NCBI GenBank assembly: GCA_024734495.1
Contig: JALMQS010000268.1
Location: 1 to 64,000, forward strand
DNA: 64,000 nucleotides
Source of the DNA: Forficula auricularia
Taxonomy: Eukaryota; Arthropoda; Insecta; Dermaptera; Forficulidae
Direction: 5' to 3'
In this document: in pieces, positions 12,125 to 24,000 of the stretch
How the letters are laid out: every line of letters begins with the position of its first letter
How positions within the stretch are numbered: position 1 is the stretch's first letter
Program-made: the position numbers and the translations under genes
Notes under the pieces: model-generated
Seen by the model: only the letters and a program-made list of their open reading frames with translations
The model's database searches: none
What the model was told of the DNA's origin: nothing

Positions 12125-12625
12125 TAAACAAATAGTCAAATAAGCTGACGTGTTCTGATGTGGCCATCCACATTACTTTACAATACAACCTGGCCCCTCA
12201 CTTATATTTAATATTTAATATAATTATTTATAATCATGTATGGGAAGGTGGTTAGTTTTTCCATTTTAAGACTCCTGGGGTGTCCCACTGATTATGTATA
12301 CAAAATTTGGTTGAGTTTGGTACAAGTGTCTATATTTTCATTTTTCGACCCTCCACCCCTCCCCCCATTTTGGGCGGTTAGTTTTTGCATTTTCAGATTA
12401 ATGTGGGCCCACTGATTGTCGTATTCAAAATTTGATTGAGTTTGGTACAGGGGCCTAGATTTTCATTTTTTGACTATACACCCCCCCCCCATTTTGTGCA
12501 GTTAGTTTTTGCATTTTTAGACTTCTGGGGTCCCACTGATTAGCAATGTATACAAAATTTGGTTTAATTTGGTACAAGAGCCTATATTTTCATTTTTTGA
12601 CCTCCCCCATTTTGGGCTGTTAGTT
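12125..12625 (-). repeat. RF1 repeat, 3' half, inverted
   Basis: Reading the minus strand, it ends with the family terminus GGATGGCCACATCAGAACAC and contains three of the modules with TTTTGTATACATAATCAGTG and poly-C/G runs. It faces the copy at 8759-9660. Confidence 0.7.
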
Positions 12626-13704
12626 AAAAATGTATATTAGTGAATATAAATAGGTAGTACCTAATAACATCATTACCTTGATACTTAGTTCATTGAGCCC
12701 ACACGGCGCTCCGCAAAAACTTGTCTAAACCTGGGTGGTCCTTCCGGTTCGTACGAATTTAGGGGCATTTCCAATCGGATAAATAAAACAAATTATGTAA
12801 ATATTATTAGTCTTTCTTGAAATTTCATTCACCCTTTATCAATCGGTATGACTTTTACTGTTCGGATAATATTCTAGTATTCGTATGTAAATTGGTGAAT
12901 ACAATTATACCTATATACTTTTATACCTATATGCAAGTCTTCCCCAAAACAAATAACAATAAGAAAAGAAATTGAAATAATGTACCTACCTTCATTTATA
13001 AGACAAAAGAAAACAACATTTTTCTCAACAAAAACAAAATAAATATTACAAAAAAAATGTCTTTATTTTTGTGTATATTCTTTTACAAATAAGATAAAAA
13101 TTATTCATTCAATTTTTATTAAAATTTATGAAGACCTTAAAAAGACAAATCAAGACAATAGAGTTTATTGATTAGATGATGTTAAGGGTCCAATATCACT
13201 GTTGATGAATTGATAAAATAATGACAAAGCTGAATCAAGAATGAATGGAAACGGTGATTTCAATTGAGACCTCACTCTCTGAAAGATGGGCCGCAAAAAC
13301 CCACCCGCTCTCTACTAAGCTCATTAGGAATAGGAAGGGAGAAAAAGTAATAGAAAATATTTAGAAAAGATATATATATATATATATACCTATATTAGGC
13401 AGCTCAGTACGATATTTATCTAAAGAACGTCCATTTAATTAGCTAATAGCACCAAGAATCGAGAAAATAATATTTTTTCATGATTTTAAAATAATAATCT
13501 TAAAAATTATAATATCAATTGATCTAGCTTTAAGTATAGTTTTCACGTATGAACGGGCAACCTTAAGCAATAGGCTGAGCAATTTGTACTCAGCTTTCAA
13601 CTCCTCAGGAGTGAACGTCTGTTTACACATGAATTATCTCACTATTTCTAAGAGTGGAATTAAAATTCTAAAAATTGTCTACAAACATAATAATATTTAA
13701 ATTT
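12626..13704. other. No gene seen
   Basis: A GC-richer island at 12695-12775 could read on the minus strand as a short untranslated exon ending before GTAATGATG, but nothing supports transcription. A (TA)n run lies at 13371-13387. Confidence 0.4.
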
Positions 13705-13712
13705 GATTAGAT

Positions 13713-14910
13713 TAGGGCTGTCCAACACGTGGCCCGCGGGCCGCATGAGGCCCAGCACTGCAATGAGTGTGGCCCAACATAAAATCATAAACTTCCTTAA
13801 AACATTGAGATTTATGTGTAGAGATATATTTATTCCCTTTTTCGAAATATGAATGTACATTTGTACAATCGGTGAAGAATCTTTCAAGAATAAAATTCAC
13901 TAAAAGCAAAATTATAAGCTCAACTAGGTATATAAGATAAAAAAAAAAATAATCAAGTTTCGAATATTTAATTAAACATTTTTCTTCTTCTCATAATTAT
14001 TATTTCAGTAATTTATATGCTAAGACACAAACCAAGTCTATAAGTTATCATTCTAGTACAAGGAGACAAGGAATTGGGATTTTCTTGAACAATCACAATT
14101 AATTGATAATTTATCTCCTGGACTAAAACTTGTCAGGACTTGTCTTTTAGATCTTTGCACGTTCTTACATGTTAATAGATAATGGATAGTTAGGGATTAT
14201 AATATCCGTGACCCTTTTAAAAATAAATAATCATTCCTCATTTCCTTCTTTAATTCCATTCGATTTAAACCAGGGCTGTCCAACCTGTGGCCCAATATAA
14301 AGTAATAAAATTCCTTAAAACATTGAGATTTATATGTAGATACTGGAAAACACACAATTTGGCCTGGTAATTTTTTTCTCTAAAATAAGAAATCTGAAAA
14401 TCTACTGTGAAGTTTTCGAAAAATAAAAGTGCTAATTTTAAATTTTGAATCTCGAACTAGATTTCAAGATTTCCGAAAAAATATTCATCATTTTGGTTTA
14501 TTTTCGACTCGATTTTCATTAAAAATAAATTTTCTACTTGCAAACTTTCTGATTGAATGTTCTAGAACAACAACTAGATACAGATCTGAAAGAAAAATTT
14601 AATATTGTCTCTTTATAATAATTTTATCTAGCCAAGTAAAAATATAAACAAACACTAATACATGATATCACGTTTTGTAATTATTTAGGTATTTACATAT
14701 ACGAGAAGCTATTTTCAACAATAAAATTTGCGAAAATTAAATTAAAAGCTCACTATGAGCTAAAAAAATAATAAAGTTTTTATTTCTACATTATTAACTA
14801 TCTTTTTTGAATAACAAATATCAATAGAATTAAAATATTTTATCCACGGTCCGAGACAATTTTTTTTCTTCAAATGTGGCCCGTGTAAGCCAAAAGGTTG
14901 AACACCCCTG
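13713..14910. mobile_element. Non-autonomous hAT element with 8-bp target duplication
   Basis: Left end TAGGGCTGTCCAACACGTGG, right end the complement of CAGGGGTGTTCAACCTTTTG. Perfect 8-base direct repeats GATTAGAT flank it (13705-13712 and 14911-14918). Internally, at about 14272, a second copy of the left end (CAGGGCTGTCCAACCTGTGG and the following TTAAAACATTGAGATTTAT block) appears, so the element carries an internal duplication or a nested relative. No transposase is readable. Confidence 0.85.
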
Positions 14911-15049
14911 GATTAGATGAATAGATAATTTACAATTTTGTTTTTTATAGATGAAAAATCATAATCAAATCATAAGATGAAATCAAAGAAGTTTTCTTCT
15001 GCTTGAATCTAATAAACATATTATATATATATTATAAAATTTATTTGAA

Positions 15050-15300
15050 GGAGTCTATAGTTTCCAAGGTTTGGCCTTCATCATCAGACTTTTTAATTAG
15101 AAATATTCTAAATGTTATTATGCCTCAAGGGTTTAAATACCCGATTGGATAGTTTGTTGAGTGATCAATTTACTATTTCAAAAAACGAATTTACCTACAT
15201 CAAATCGGGTATTTGAACCCATGAGAAACAACAGATAGAATATTTCTAATTAAAAATATTGATGATGAAGGTCAAACCTTCGAAACTATAGTCTCTAATA
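15050..15300. mobile_element. Paired inverted PLE-like repeats with two decayed hammerheads
   Basis: A minus-strand motif (15057-15100) keeps CTGATGA and GAAA but has ACTATAGA instead of ACTATAGT. A plus-strand motif (15255-15297) has TTGATGA instead of CTGATGA. Between them is a shorter inverted repeat (CAAGGGTTTAAATACCCGAT and its partner). Each arm has one disabling change. Confidence 0.6.
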
Positions 15301-15373
15301 AATAAATTATATTTGGATTAATTCACAAAGAAAGCAAAGAGGTTGTCCTCTGCTTGATGTAAATAAACATACA

Positions 15374-15396
15374 CACATATATATCGAAATCATATA

Positions 15397-15444
<48 letters not shown>
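15374..15444. repeat. (TA)n microsatellite
   Basis: A long TA dinucleotide run sits directly beside the left arm of the ribozyme palindrome at 15453-15765. Confidence 0.9.
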
Positions 15445-15447
<3 letters not shown>

Positions 15448-15454
15448 TATTTGT

Positions 15455-15498
15455 TTGAGACTATAGTTTCGAAGGCTTGGCCCTCATCATCAGTCTTT
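15455..15498 (-). ncRNA. Hammerhead ribozyme-like motif, full core
   Basis: On the minus strand: CTGATGA (15493-15487), one spare T, stem II with GAGGGC facing GCCTTC, GAAA (15470-15467), self-complementary ACTATAGT and cleavage-site C (15459). Stem I beside the core is GA/TC only. Confidence 0.6.
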
Positions 15499-15711
15499 TT
15501 AATTATAAATATTATTTTTCATGGGATCAGTATTGCGCGGATATTGAAAATTTTTGAAAATTGTTTTCCTTCTTTCTCAGCTGAATAGCCAGGTAGAATT
15601 AAAAAACCTAATTTTACCTGGCTATTCAGCTGAAAAAGAAGGAAAAAAATTTTCAAAAATTTTCAATATCCGCGCAATACTGATCCCACGAAAAATAATA
15701 TTTATAATTAA

Positions 15712-15755
15712 AAAGACTGATGATGAGGGCCAAGCTTTCGAAACTATAGTCTCAA
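15712..15755 (+). ncRNA. Hammerhead ribozyme-like motif, full core
   Basis: CTGATGA (15717-15723), spare T, stem II GAGGGC/GCTTTC, GAAA (15740-15743), ACTATAGT (15743-15750), C at 15751. It is the mirror of the 15455-15498 motif in the same palindrome. Confidence 0.6.
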
Positions 15756-15765
15756 ACAAAACAAA

Positions 15766-17384
15766 TAAATAATAACGTTTAGGGAAAGCGGTGTTGGTTT
15801 ATAATTTTAAATCAATAAACGGACAAAAGTGTCCTTTATACAATAATAATGAAACATATTAAACACAGGAAACACCACTATAATCCGTCAAATAAATAAT
15901 ATATATATCCAGATATATGATTTCGATAATATGTCTGTATGTTTATTTGCATCAAGCAGAGGACAACCTCTTTGCTTCTCTTTGTGAGTCAACAACTCTG
16001 CTACTCTCGGCAAAACAAAAACTTTTCAATTATATTTAGTTATATATAGGTTTATTTATATTTGCATCAAGCAGAGGACAAACTCATTGATTTTTCTCCT
16101 TTAGAATCCTCCATCAACTCTGCTTCTCTGGCCAGATGATTCTTTTCAATTATTCATACACAAACAATTTACAATTTATTAATTTTAAATATTTTTCCTT
16201 TAATTAATCTTTTATCTTGTCTTTAATTGAGTTTATTATATTATTTATATATAGCTCTAAGATCAATTCGATCTAAACTATTTTCAATACAGGATCGAAG
16301 TAAATTAAATTTAATCGGAATTACAGCTAGCTAATCCCATAACGAATCGGACATGTACATATTCACTTTGAATAGCCCCTCTGGCTGAAATTTCGAGTCA
16401 TTGGGTTTTGCCGAGCAGCAAGAAGAAAATGGACGCACGTTATCCTGTGACAGGGGATTAGGATGCCCATCCTTACGTGACAACGCTAGTTTATTATTTT
16501 ATCTTATTATTATTAGTATTATAAATATTATTACTATTATAAGTAATAGCATCACAGATTATCGCTCTTCACTTCTATCTCAAAACATCTTCCTTATTTC
16601 GCAAATACTATAAAAAAGCTCATTCCTAATTAAAGTAGGTATGAAAAAAAATCAAGAAAAAAAAAGCAATCCAATATTTGACAAAAGAATGATAGAAAAA
16701 AATGAAATGGCAGTATTATAATAAAATATATAAATAAATAAAAGGCTTTAGGTAATTACTAATTCTCCTAATTAATTTTATTCACTTTTGGCAGTGTATT
16801 TGTAATTTAAAAAAATCAAAAAAAGAAGATGGTCCACCATAACACTTCAAATACTAAAATATAAATTATTTTGAAAATAAAACAATATATATGTAAGCAA
16901 AACCAAAACCTTGCTATCTATCATATTTTCCGTCATTTCAGATTCAGATTTAATTTTCTTGTGAGTCTTTTATTATTTTTGAGATTTTGCTATCTAATTA
17001 TAGACAGACTGACCAATGACTAATAGATTTTTTTTTGTTTCATTCAAAAAACCTACTGAATACTCGAATTCGAATTTTCAAGTTCATTTCAATTATTCTA
17101 AAAAATTATACCTATTGTAGGTATATCATGAGTGAGTCACAGTTCTAGAAAATTACCAAATCATAGGGTAAAACACCGACTTCCCAGAGGCTTCTTTGAG
17201 CAAGAAATTTAATTATTGCGCATTATATTATTTTGATTCCCCTAAAAAGAATAAAAATTAACATAATCTAAAATAATTTCTCTAGTAAACTATGAATAAA
17301 ATACAATAAAATACTTCTTTTTAAATGTGAACAAAAAGTGTTCAAGAGAGCTTAACTAATAATACTAGAGCCATTCTGTTGCCA
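15766..17384. other. 3' flank: PLE-like fragments then nothing recognised
   Basis: Up to about 16100 there are pieces of PLE-associated repeat, such as GGAAAGCGGTGTTGGTTTAT, GAAACACCACTATAATCCG and two GCATCAAGCAGAGGACAA blocks. From 16150 to 17384 the sequence is AT-rich; a 70-codon plus frame at 16401-16613 has no domain. Confidence 0.5.
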
Positions 17385-17390
17385 TTTATT
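17385..17390 (-). terminator. Candidate poly(A) signal AATAAA of the PAN gene
   Basis: AATAAA on the minus strand lies about 245 bases after the stop codon at 17633, a normal 3' UTR length. The intervening UTR (17391-17632) contains a C/T-rich block but no other canonical signal. Confidence 0.55.
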
Positions 17391-17632
17391 TCAAAAGAAG
17401 TTTGCACCACTGGTTCTATATTTTCAAATAATAAATTAAAAAATTGAATATTTTTTTGATCCAGGTGCAGAACTTCTTTTAAAACTCATTGTACCCTCCC
17501 CCTACCCGCTTTCCCCCCAAACCTTTGAATGAGATCAAAGTGGCTATTCTGGCAGTTTCTAATCTTTGTCAAATATTGGTCCCAAGGAAGTTGTTAGATT
17601 TCTGCAGAGAGTGAGGTCAGAAAAGAGGCAGA

Positions 17633-18050
17633 TCATGAACTGGCAGTGGGAAGGGATGTCGTCGTTGTTGATGGTAGGTTTGTTTTTGAAGTAGCTGAAG
17701 ATGAGGATGGAGAAGTTGTTGAAATGTCCCGTTGCTGCTTCAATTTCACTTCCACTAGGTTGGAGTTCTGACCATCCTGACGAAGTGGCCTGGCTTGTCG
17801 GCGACGGAATCCTGGAGGTGGTCCTCGAGTTCGTTCCACTTTACCAACGACAACTCGGGGTTGCAAATTTGAAAGACTTGCTTTATCGGCGCTTGCGGTA
17901 CCGTCGGAGTCATTCGGGGGAGGCGGTTCCTCGGATGTATCCACGACAGTGAACGTTGGCGTTGAATACTCATCTTCAGCGTTAATAGATGGAGGACTGT
18001 CTTCTTCCGGCGGCGGAGCAAGCGGAACAACCACCGTGGGATGAAGTCGC
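17633..18050 (-). CDS. PAN gene exon 15: Pro/Ser/Thr-rich C-terminal tail and stop
   Basis: The acceptor follows a pyrimidine-rich TTGCATTCCAG. The first G completes an Arg codon with the AG left by exon 14. The exon codes about 138 residues of low-complexity tail with acidic-proline (PLAPPPEEDSPPS) and late Ser/Thr runs, ending in TGA. A basic patch (RRRQARPLR) lies mid-exon. No domain or membrane anchor is visible. Overlapping frames on both strands are shadows. Confidence 0.8.
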
Positions 18051-21000
18051 CTGGAATGCAAGTCAAGGACTAAATTATTTCCCACCTAGGTAGGTCAAGG
18101 GCAATTATCAGTCTAGAGGAGGCCTAGAATCAATGGGTTTTCGATCACCAAGGATATCGGCCGCCAGGTATCAGCACTATACGAAGAGGGTAGCTTTAGA
18201 AAATATACGCTAGATGACAGCAGAAATAAAAATAACCGATAAGGTCATTAATTTTAAAAAAAACTGAAGCCCCCTCACCCTGAAATATATGACCATATAC
18301 TATATATTTCAGATTTGTTAGTAAACTTAGAATAAATCTAAAAATAAACAACATTCTATGGTAATTAAAAAAATAAAATTTATACTTTATGCACATTTTA
18401 CAAATTAAAACGAGTACCTCTTCCCCATTATAAAATAATTTCTGGATATGCCATCGAACGAATTTATCTAATGTTGAAAATTTTCAGACTCTAAATAAAT
18501 AAATTGTAAATTTAATAATAAATTACAAAAAATATACAGTAAAACCTCTTTTATTCGGCCCTCATTTATCCAGACCTCTGGGTTATTCGGATCTGATTTG
18601 TAGACATTTTTATTTTAATAAATGTTCACATAGATAATAATTTTTAACTCTGATAGCAAGAATATAATATAATTTTACCAAAAATTCTAATTTTCATATA
18701 AACATGTTATTTTTATCTTAATAAATTCAAATTCACTTATTTGAAGATTTGTTTTGTTTTTATTACCTATATATCCGGTTTGCCTTTGGTCCCAGTTAGT
18801 CCGGATAAACGAGGTTCTACTGTATTATTAATTTTAATTAATTTAATGGAAATTTATTTTGGAATTGCATATTTAAGTAATGAAATATAGTTATTGTAAT
18901 GATCAGTAGCATTAAGAAGAAATGATAAGTTAGAAAAATTATTTAAAATTTAATACAGATTTGGAATGGGATAAATTTAGTAGCTTCAAGTCAACAATAT
19001 ATGTGATGGTGTCAGAGAAAAGGGCTCTTATCTTCACCTGGTCAAAATCGAGCTAATGACAACTCCTATTTCTAGAGAAACAACTAATAATGCTTTTTGT
19101 TCAGCCCAAAAATTCCAAAAATTGACTATTTTTGAATATTTAGAAGTAAAAAACGTAGTTTTGACTTTTAGCCGTTTAAATTTTGACAATTTTTAAGCAG
19201 ACAAAAATGGAGAATTATTTCAATTTTTACCCTCGCTATTATTCTATTCCGAATGAAAATTTTCTGCTGATTTCAAATATGTAATCAAAAATTATACCCA
19301 CATTTAACTCACATTTTTGCCATTCCTGAAAAAACTGGTACGTAAAGATAAGGATTTTCCCTGACACCATCACATATTCTAAACTTCAATTTTCACGTTA
19401 GGATGAATACTGAGTTATAGTAAGCTAGTACTAGCAATAAAAATTAGTTAAAAGATCTTCAAATGGAACCACAAACAAAACCAGACAGGCCATCGCAATA
19501 CTCCCCCATTATATTCTATAGAATACTAGCTGACGACCGGGCCTTCGGCCCGGCGTCCACTACCCCTGGCGGGGAGCGTCTCGTTCATACCAATTTAATA
19601 ATTGAAATTTAAAATCTTACTGTAAGTATCGAAAGAATGTGCTGAATGAAATTGATTCAAAAATAAGGAAGAATAAGGAAAGATTTATTTAACACATTGC
19701 CTAAGCACGATCACTATCTGACCAATCAGAATCGTTCTAATAATTTAACGCTTTGGCATTGGCTATGCACTGGCCAATCAGATCGTTTCCACATACATAT
19801 ATATCCACATACTTTTCTATTTTATATATATAGATAAATGTGAAAGTAAAAAAAACATTTAAAATAGAAGAAGAAGAAAATTGATGAAGCAAGGGAAAAT
19901 TGAAATAGTCTATTCTTAGTTTAAAGTAATATATGAAATATTGGGGAGTCGGATTGTCCGAGCTGGCTAAGGCGCTGGCCCCGTTTTAGCATCGTTGATG
20001 ACGATGTTCAAGCGATGTTCGAGCCTGGTTAGCATATACAATTTCGATCGGCTAAAACTCGGCTCCCTCACTAACCCTACTAACACTTTACTGATGTACT
20101 GTCTAAATGGATTTTGTTCCCGGTGACAATAAATAAATAAAAAAATAAGAAAATACTGATGGAATAGTATTTTCTTATGACGCTGTCACGTTCAACTATC
20201 GTCAGTGAAAGCCGACTTTACAGACAACCGATTTTTTTCATAAAATTCTTCGTTCAGAAAATCATTTTAAATTTACAAAATACTTGAATAAAATTTATTG
20301 TTTAAATTTCTACTCGACTGTTAAAATTTAATTTTTGATTTTATTATTTTATAATAATAAATTTTGAATTGACATTATTTCTTTCAGCAAGTAAACTGAA
20401 TAAAAGTTTTTACTTAATTATTTTTGCAAATTTAATTGTAATTTGTTGTAAAAAAGTAATAATTTTGAATAATTTATTATAAGAATAAACTGTGATTAAA
20501 TTATTGTTCATAAATCTGAAATTTAAAATTTCGAAACATCATTAAATTTTTTGTAACTGTAGCTTTTTAAAAAGCCCGCCTCAATCTTTGTCGCTCGTTC
20601 CGCGCTCTCGCTTGCACTTCAAGCCTTAAATGGAACGCCTCAGAGCGAGGTAACGCTGCATGAGTCATGTTTTTTCGAGCGTGCAGCCGGCTCCATCGAA
20701 TTATAAGACGTTGTCACGTCAAAAAAAAAAAAAAAATATTTATTCCGGCATTTGATTATTCGAATGCTTAAATATATAATATGAATGATATCTAAGAAAA
20801 ATAATGTAAAAATCATCAGGCGAGAAAGCTTTAGAATTTGTTTGATATTCGAACATTGAATGGAGACGCGCTGGTTGCATCTAAAGGGTGATGAGAGAAA
20901 ACTCTCGATAATTAGTAAACTTCTTAAAAGCAAATAAATTCTGTGGCTGGATTGAAAAATTATTTAATTAATATCTACTCAACTCGAAAAAAAATAAAAA

Positions 21001-24000
21001 ATAATAAAGTTTGCAAATATTTCATTTAAAAAAGAACACAAGTCGGTTGAAATTGTAAAAATAAACTTTAAGCATGAATTCATAATTTAAAGGAAAAGCT
21101 TATTAAATATTTTTAAAATACAATAATATTTTAATTAATTAATTTGTCGTTTTTTCATCCACATTAAAGGGATGACATTTAAAGAAATATATACAAATAT
21201 TTAATAATTTAATATTTACATAATGGTTAAATACATATAATGAAATCTTAATATATCAATATAAAAATAGGATAACAAATATGAGCGTTTTTAGTATTAA
21301 TTTTAATTTTATTTAAGTTTTATTTAATTTCAATATTAGTTATCACATGCACACAAACAAAGAATTTATACTTAAAGCCCAATTTTTAGATTTTCTTATC
21401 ATTTTATTCGACTTCAAGCGGCTATACATCCAACAAACATAGATTTATTTTTGTATGTATGAGGGGGCCTGCGCATATCTTTTGATTTGGAGGATACATT
21501 CGAATGTGGTTTTTCGCATAAGGAAGGATTATCAAGTTGGTCCCTTATCATTTTCATTACGCGTTGACCAACGCAAAGGAGATCAAAAATTAACATATTT
21601 TGAATAATGATAACAAAATAAATTGTTCTTAATTTTCATACAATTTCAATTTAAGATTTTATAAGAAATTGATCATATTAATTGGTGAAACACCTCCGTA
21701 GATTATCAATTAAAAAAAGACCAACGTGTTAAGCGAGGCCTCTTGTTATTTTTTACACTAAGTGCCTACTTATAATTTAAATAATAAATATCCATCATAT
21801 TTTATAAAAATTGTATATTTACCAAAATCATAGATTTTACAAATGAAAATTGAATGAAAAAACATTATATTATGTTAAGTTACACAAGCATTTGTTTAGA
21901 AAAATTAATAAATAAAAAACTTTTGAAAAATAAAAAATAAATAAAAACGTCTTTAAAGCTGCACTAAAAAAAAGATACATATTTTTTTTTTAATTGGGAT
22001 GCAATAAAATTTTTAAAAAATATGATGCATTTTTGTTTATCATATTATGTCAAATAACAAAGGGCCTTGACATGATGTTAAGAAAACATATGGGGGGGGG
22101 GTATTTTTTACTTTGGTTCCTGTTTAGGAACCCTTTGTGTCGTTGATTTACTACAGTAATGCTGATTACTATCCAATGAAAATGCGTGGTCCGGTCAAAA
22201 TTCGGATATTATTAATTCCAAATTGGATGTTTCTATTTAAATTGCAAGAGCTCTAATCTCTAAGAGTTAATAGTAATATAATATTATGTAGATGTTTGAA
22301 TCGGTCACGATATAAATAAATAGTACCTGGAGGCACCGAGCGATGCTCGGTAACTTCTTCCTTCAGTTAGAACCTTTATTTTAATATTATTTTTAATTTA
22401 AAATTCTGATAAAAAAGGTCGATTTTTATTTGAGAGCCGTTTTCAAATTAAAAATTCAAATATATATAGTATTCGCCCACTGTACCCCCCCCCCCCCCAC
22501 CCCGCTTGACCCCACCCCCGAAACCTCGCCCTACCCCCGGATCCCCCACCACTGCACCCCACCTCCTGCACCTGTTTTGATTCAACCATATGATTCATTT
22601 TTATTCATCCAATTGTTAATAAATAAAACCTATCAAAATGTGTTGTTTTTTCAGAAAATTGAGACCTGCTTATGCGAAATATATTTTTAAATAAATTCTT
22701 GATTATTTTTTTATTCTATTAAATAAATAAAATTCTTTATAAAAACAATTATAAAACGTTTATTAATATTTCTAACGTTTAGGTTGAACAAAATATGTTT
22801 TAAACCACAATCACAATACTTCTTCAAGGCCTTTGAGAATAAAGGATTTACCCGACCCATTGTCTGCCTGAGCACAAAAGGAAAATGGAAACCTTTTTTA
22901 AAACCCTAAGAATGGGATTTGTCTACCTGAGAATAATTAATTTGATTACGAAAAAACCCATCAAAAATCATTTTGTCGAAGATGAGACCGTGACAGATCA
23001 AATTGTCACCCCAAAAACCCCCTAACCCGTGAATTTCATCAAAATCGGTAGAGTCGTTTTCAAAATAAGAACCAAGATACAAATATATATACAAACAAAT
23101 AAATATATATATATATATATATAAACAAATAAATAAATATACAATTTTTGCTGGTTTAATAAGAGTAGATAGATAAATAATTAGATAACATTTCAGTTTG
23201 AATGAAGTTTATATATATCTGCATCTCAATATGAATGATTAAATAGAAAAAGGATAAGTTTCTGTTAGATATAACTTTTAAGTAAAGAAGTACCTGTGAG
23301 TGTATACTGGGTCACAATCTTTTTCATCCAAGATGGTAGCATTCACTGGAATAACAAGAACTAATTTCTTGCCATATCCTCTTCGGGGAGAATCCATTGG
23401 TCTAGGAGGAAGGATATCGTTATTATCGCCCGTTTCAAATAATGGATGTCTCTCAGGCTCGAAATGATGCTCATGAGGATGGGGTGGCAAATATCCAGTC
23501 CCATTTGGCGGTCCTTCAGGATGTAAATAGGACACAGGCCAATATCTGCAATTTAATAAGAAATATGTATAATTAATATATAAATAAGAGCCTAAGAATT
23601 TTAATAATCTACCTAGGTGGTCCATATGGATAATTTCCTCCTGGACCTCCAGGACCGATACCACCAGGACCTACACCTCCAGGACCCACCCCACCAGGTC
23701 CCACGCCACCAGGCGGTCTTCCGTTGCCTGATCCAGGACCATAGGGGTAATAGCGCTCTGAGCAAGGTCGCCATTGATCTCGTTGACTTCCAACATAGCA
23801 CCAAGGATAATTAAAGCCTATGACAAAAACAACATAAATTGGGTTGATATTTTTCTGAAGAGTAAGGTTATATTTTTGAAAACTACCTTCAGAAAAACCA
23901 CATTGATGTCCTGGTCGACAACAATAGTCCCAAGCACGATCTTCTCCAAATTCCAACTCACAGCTCCAATAACCGGTTTCTCGATTCTCTTGGCAAAATG

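Larger units (their letters stand above)
15453..15765. mobile_element. Near-perfect 313-base palindrome with two intact hammerhead cores
   Basis: The two ~145-base arms are almost exact reverse complements, meeting near 15605 (CCAGGTAGAATTAAAAAACC). Each arm ends in a hammerhead-like motif pointing outward. The same arm sequence, including ATGGGATCAGTATTGCGCGG, recurs as a single decayed copy at 31345-31490. The 72-codon frame across it is an artefact of the palindrome. Confidence 0.75.

Noticed and set aside
12660..12790. Possible untranslated exon on the minus strand
   Set aside because: Only a donor-like GTAATG and higher GC support it; no downstream coding exon was found.
15554..15772. 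72-codon frame on the plus strand
   Set aside because: It spans the centre of a ribozyme palindrome; both halves are the same sequence inverted.
19948..20040. tRNA-like A and B boxes
   Set aside because: No closing acceptor or anticodon stem; the body and tail identify a SINE, not a tRNA gene. The same applies to 59888-59965 and 42500-42566.
22486..22560. Pro-rich 86-codon frame
   Set aside because: It arises from C-runs inside a Helitron-like repeat; the sister copy at 35269 does not keep the frame.
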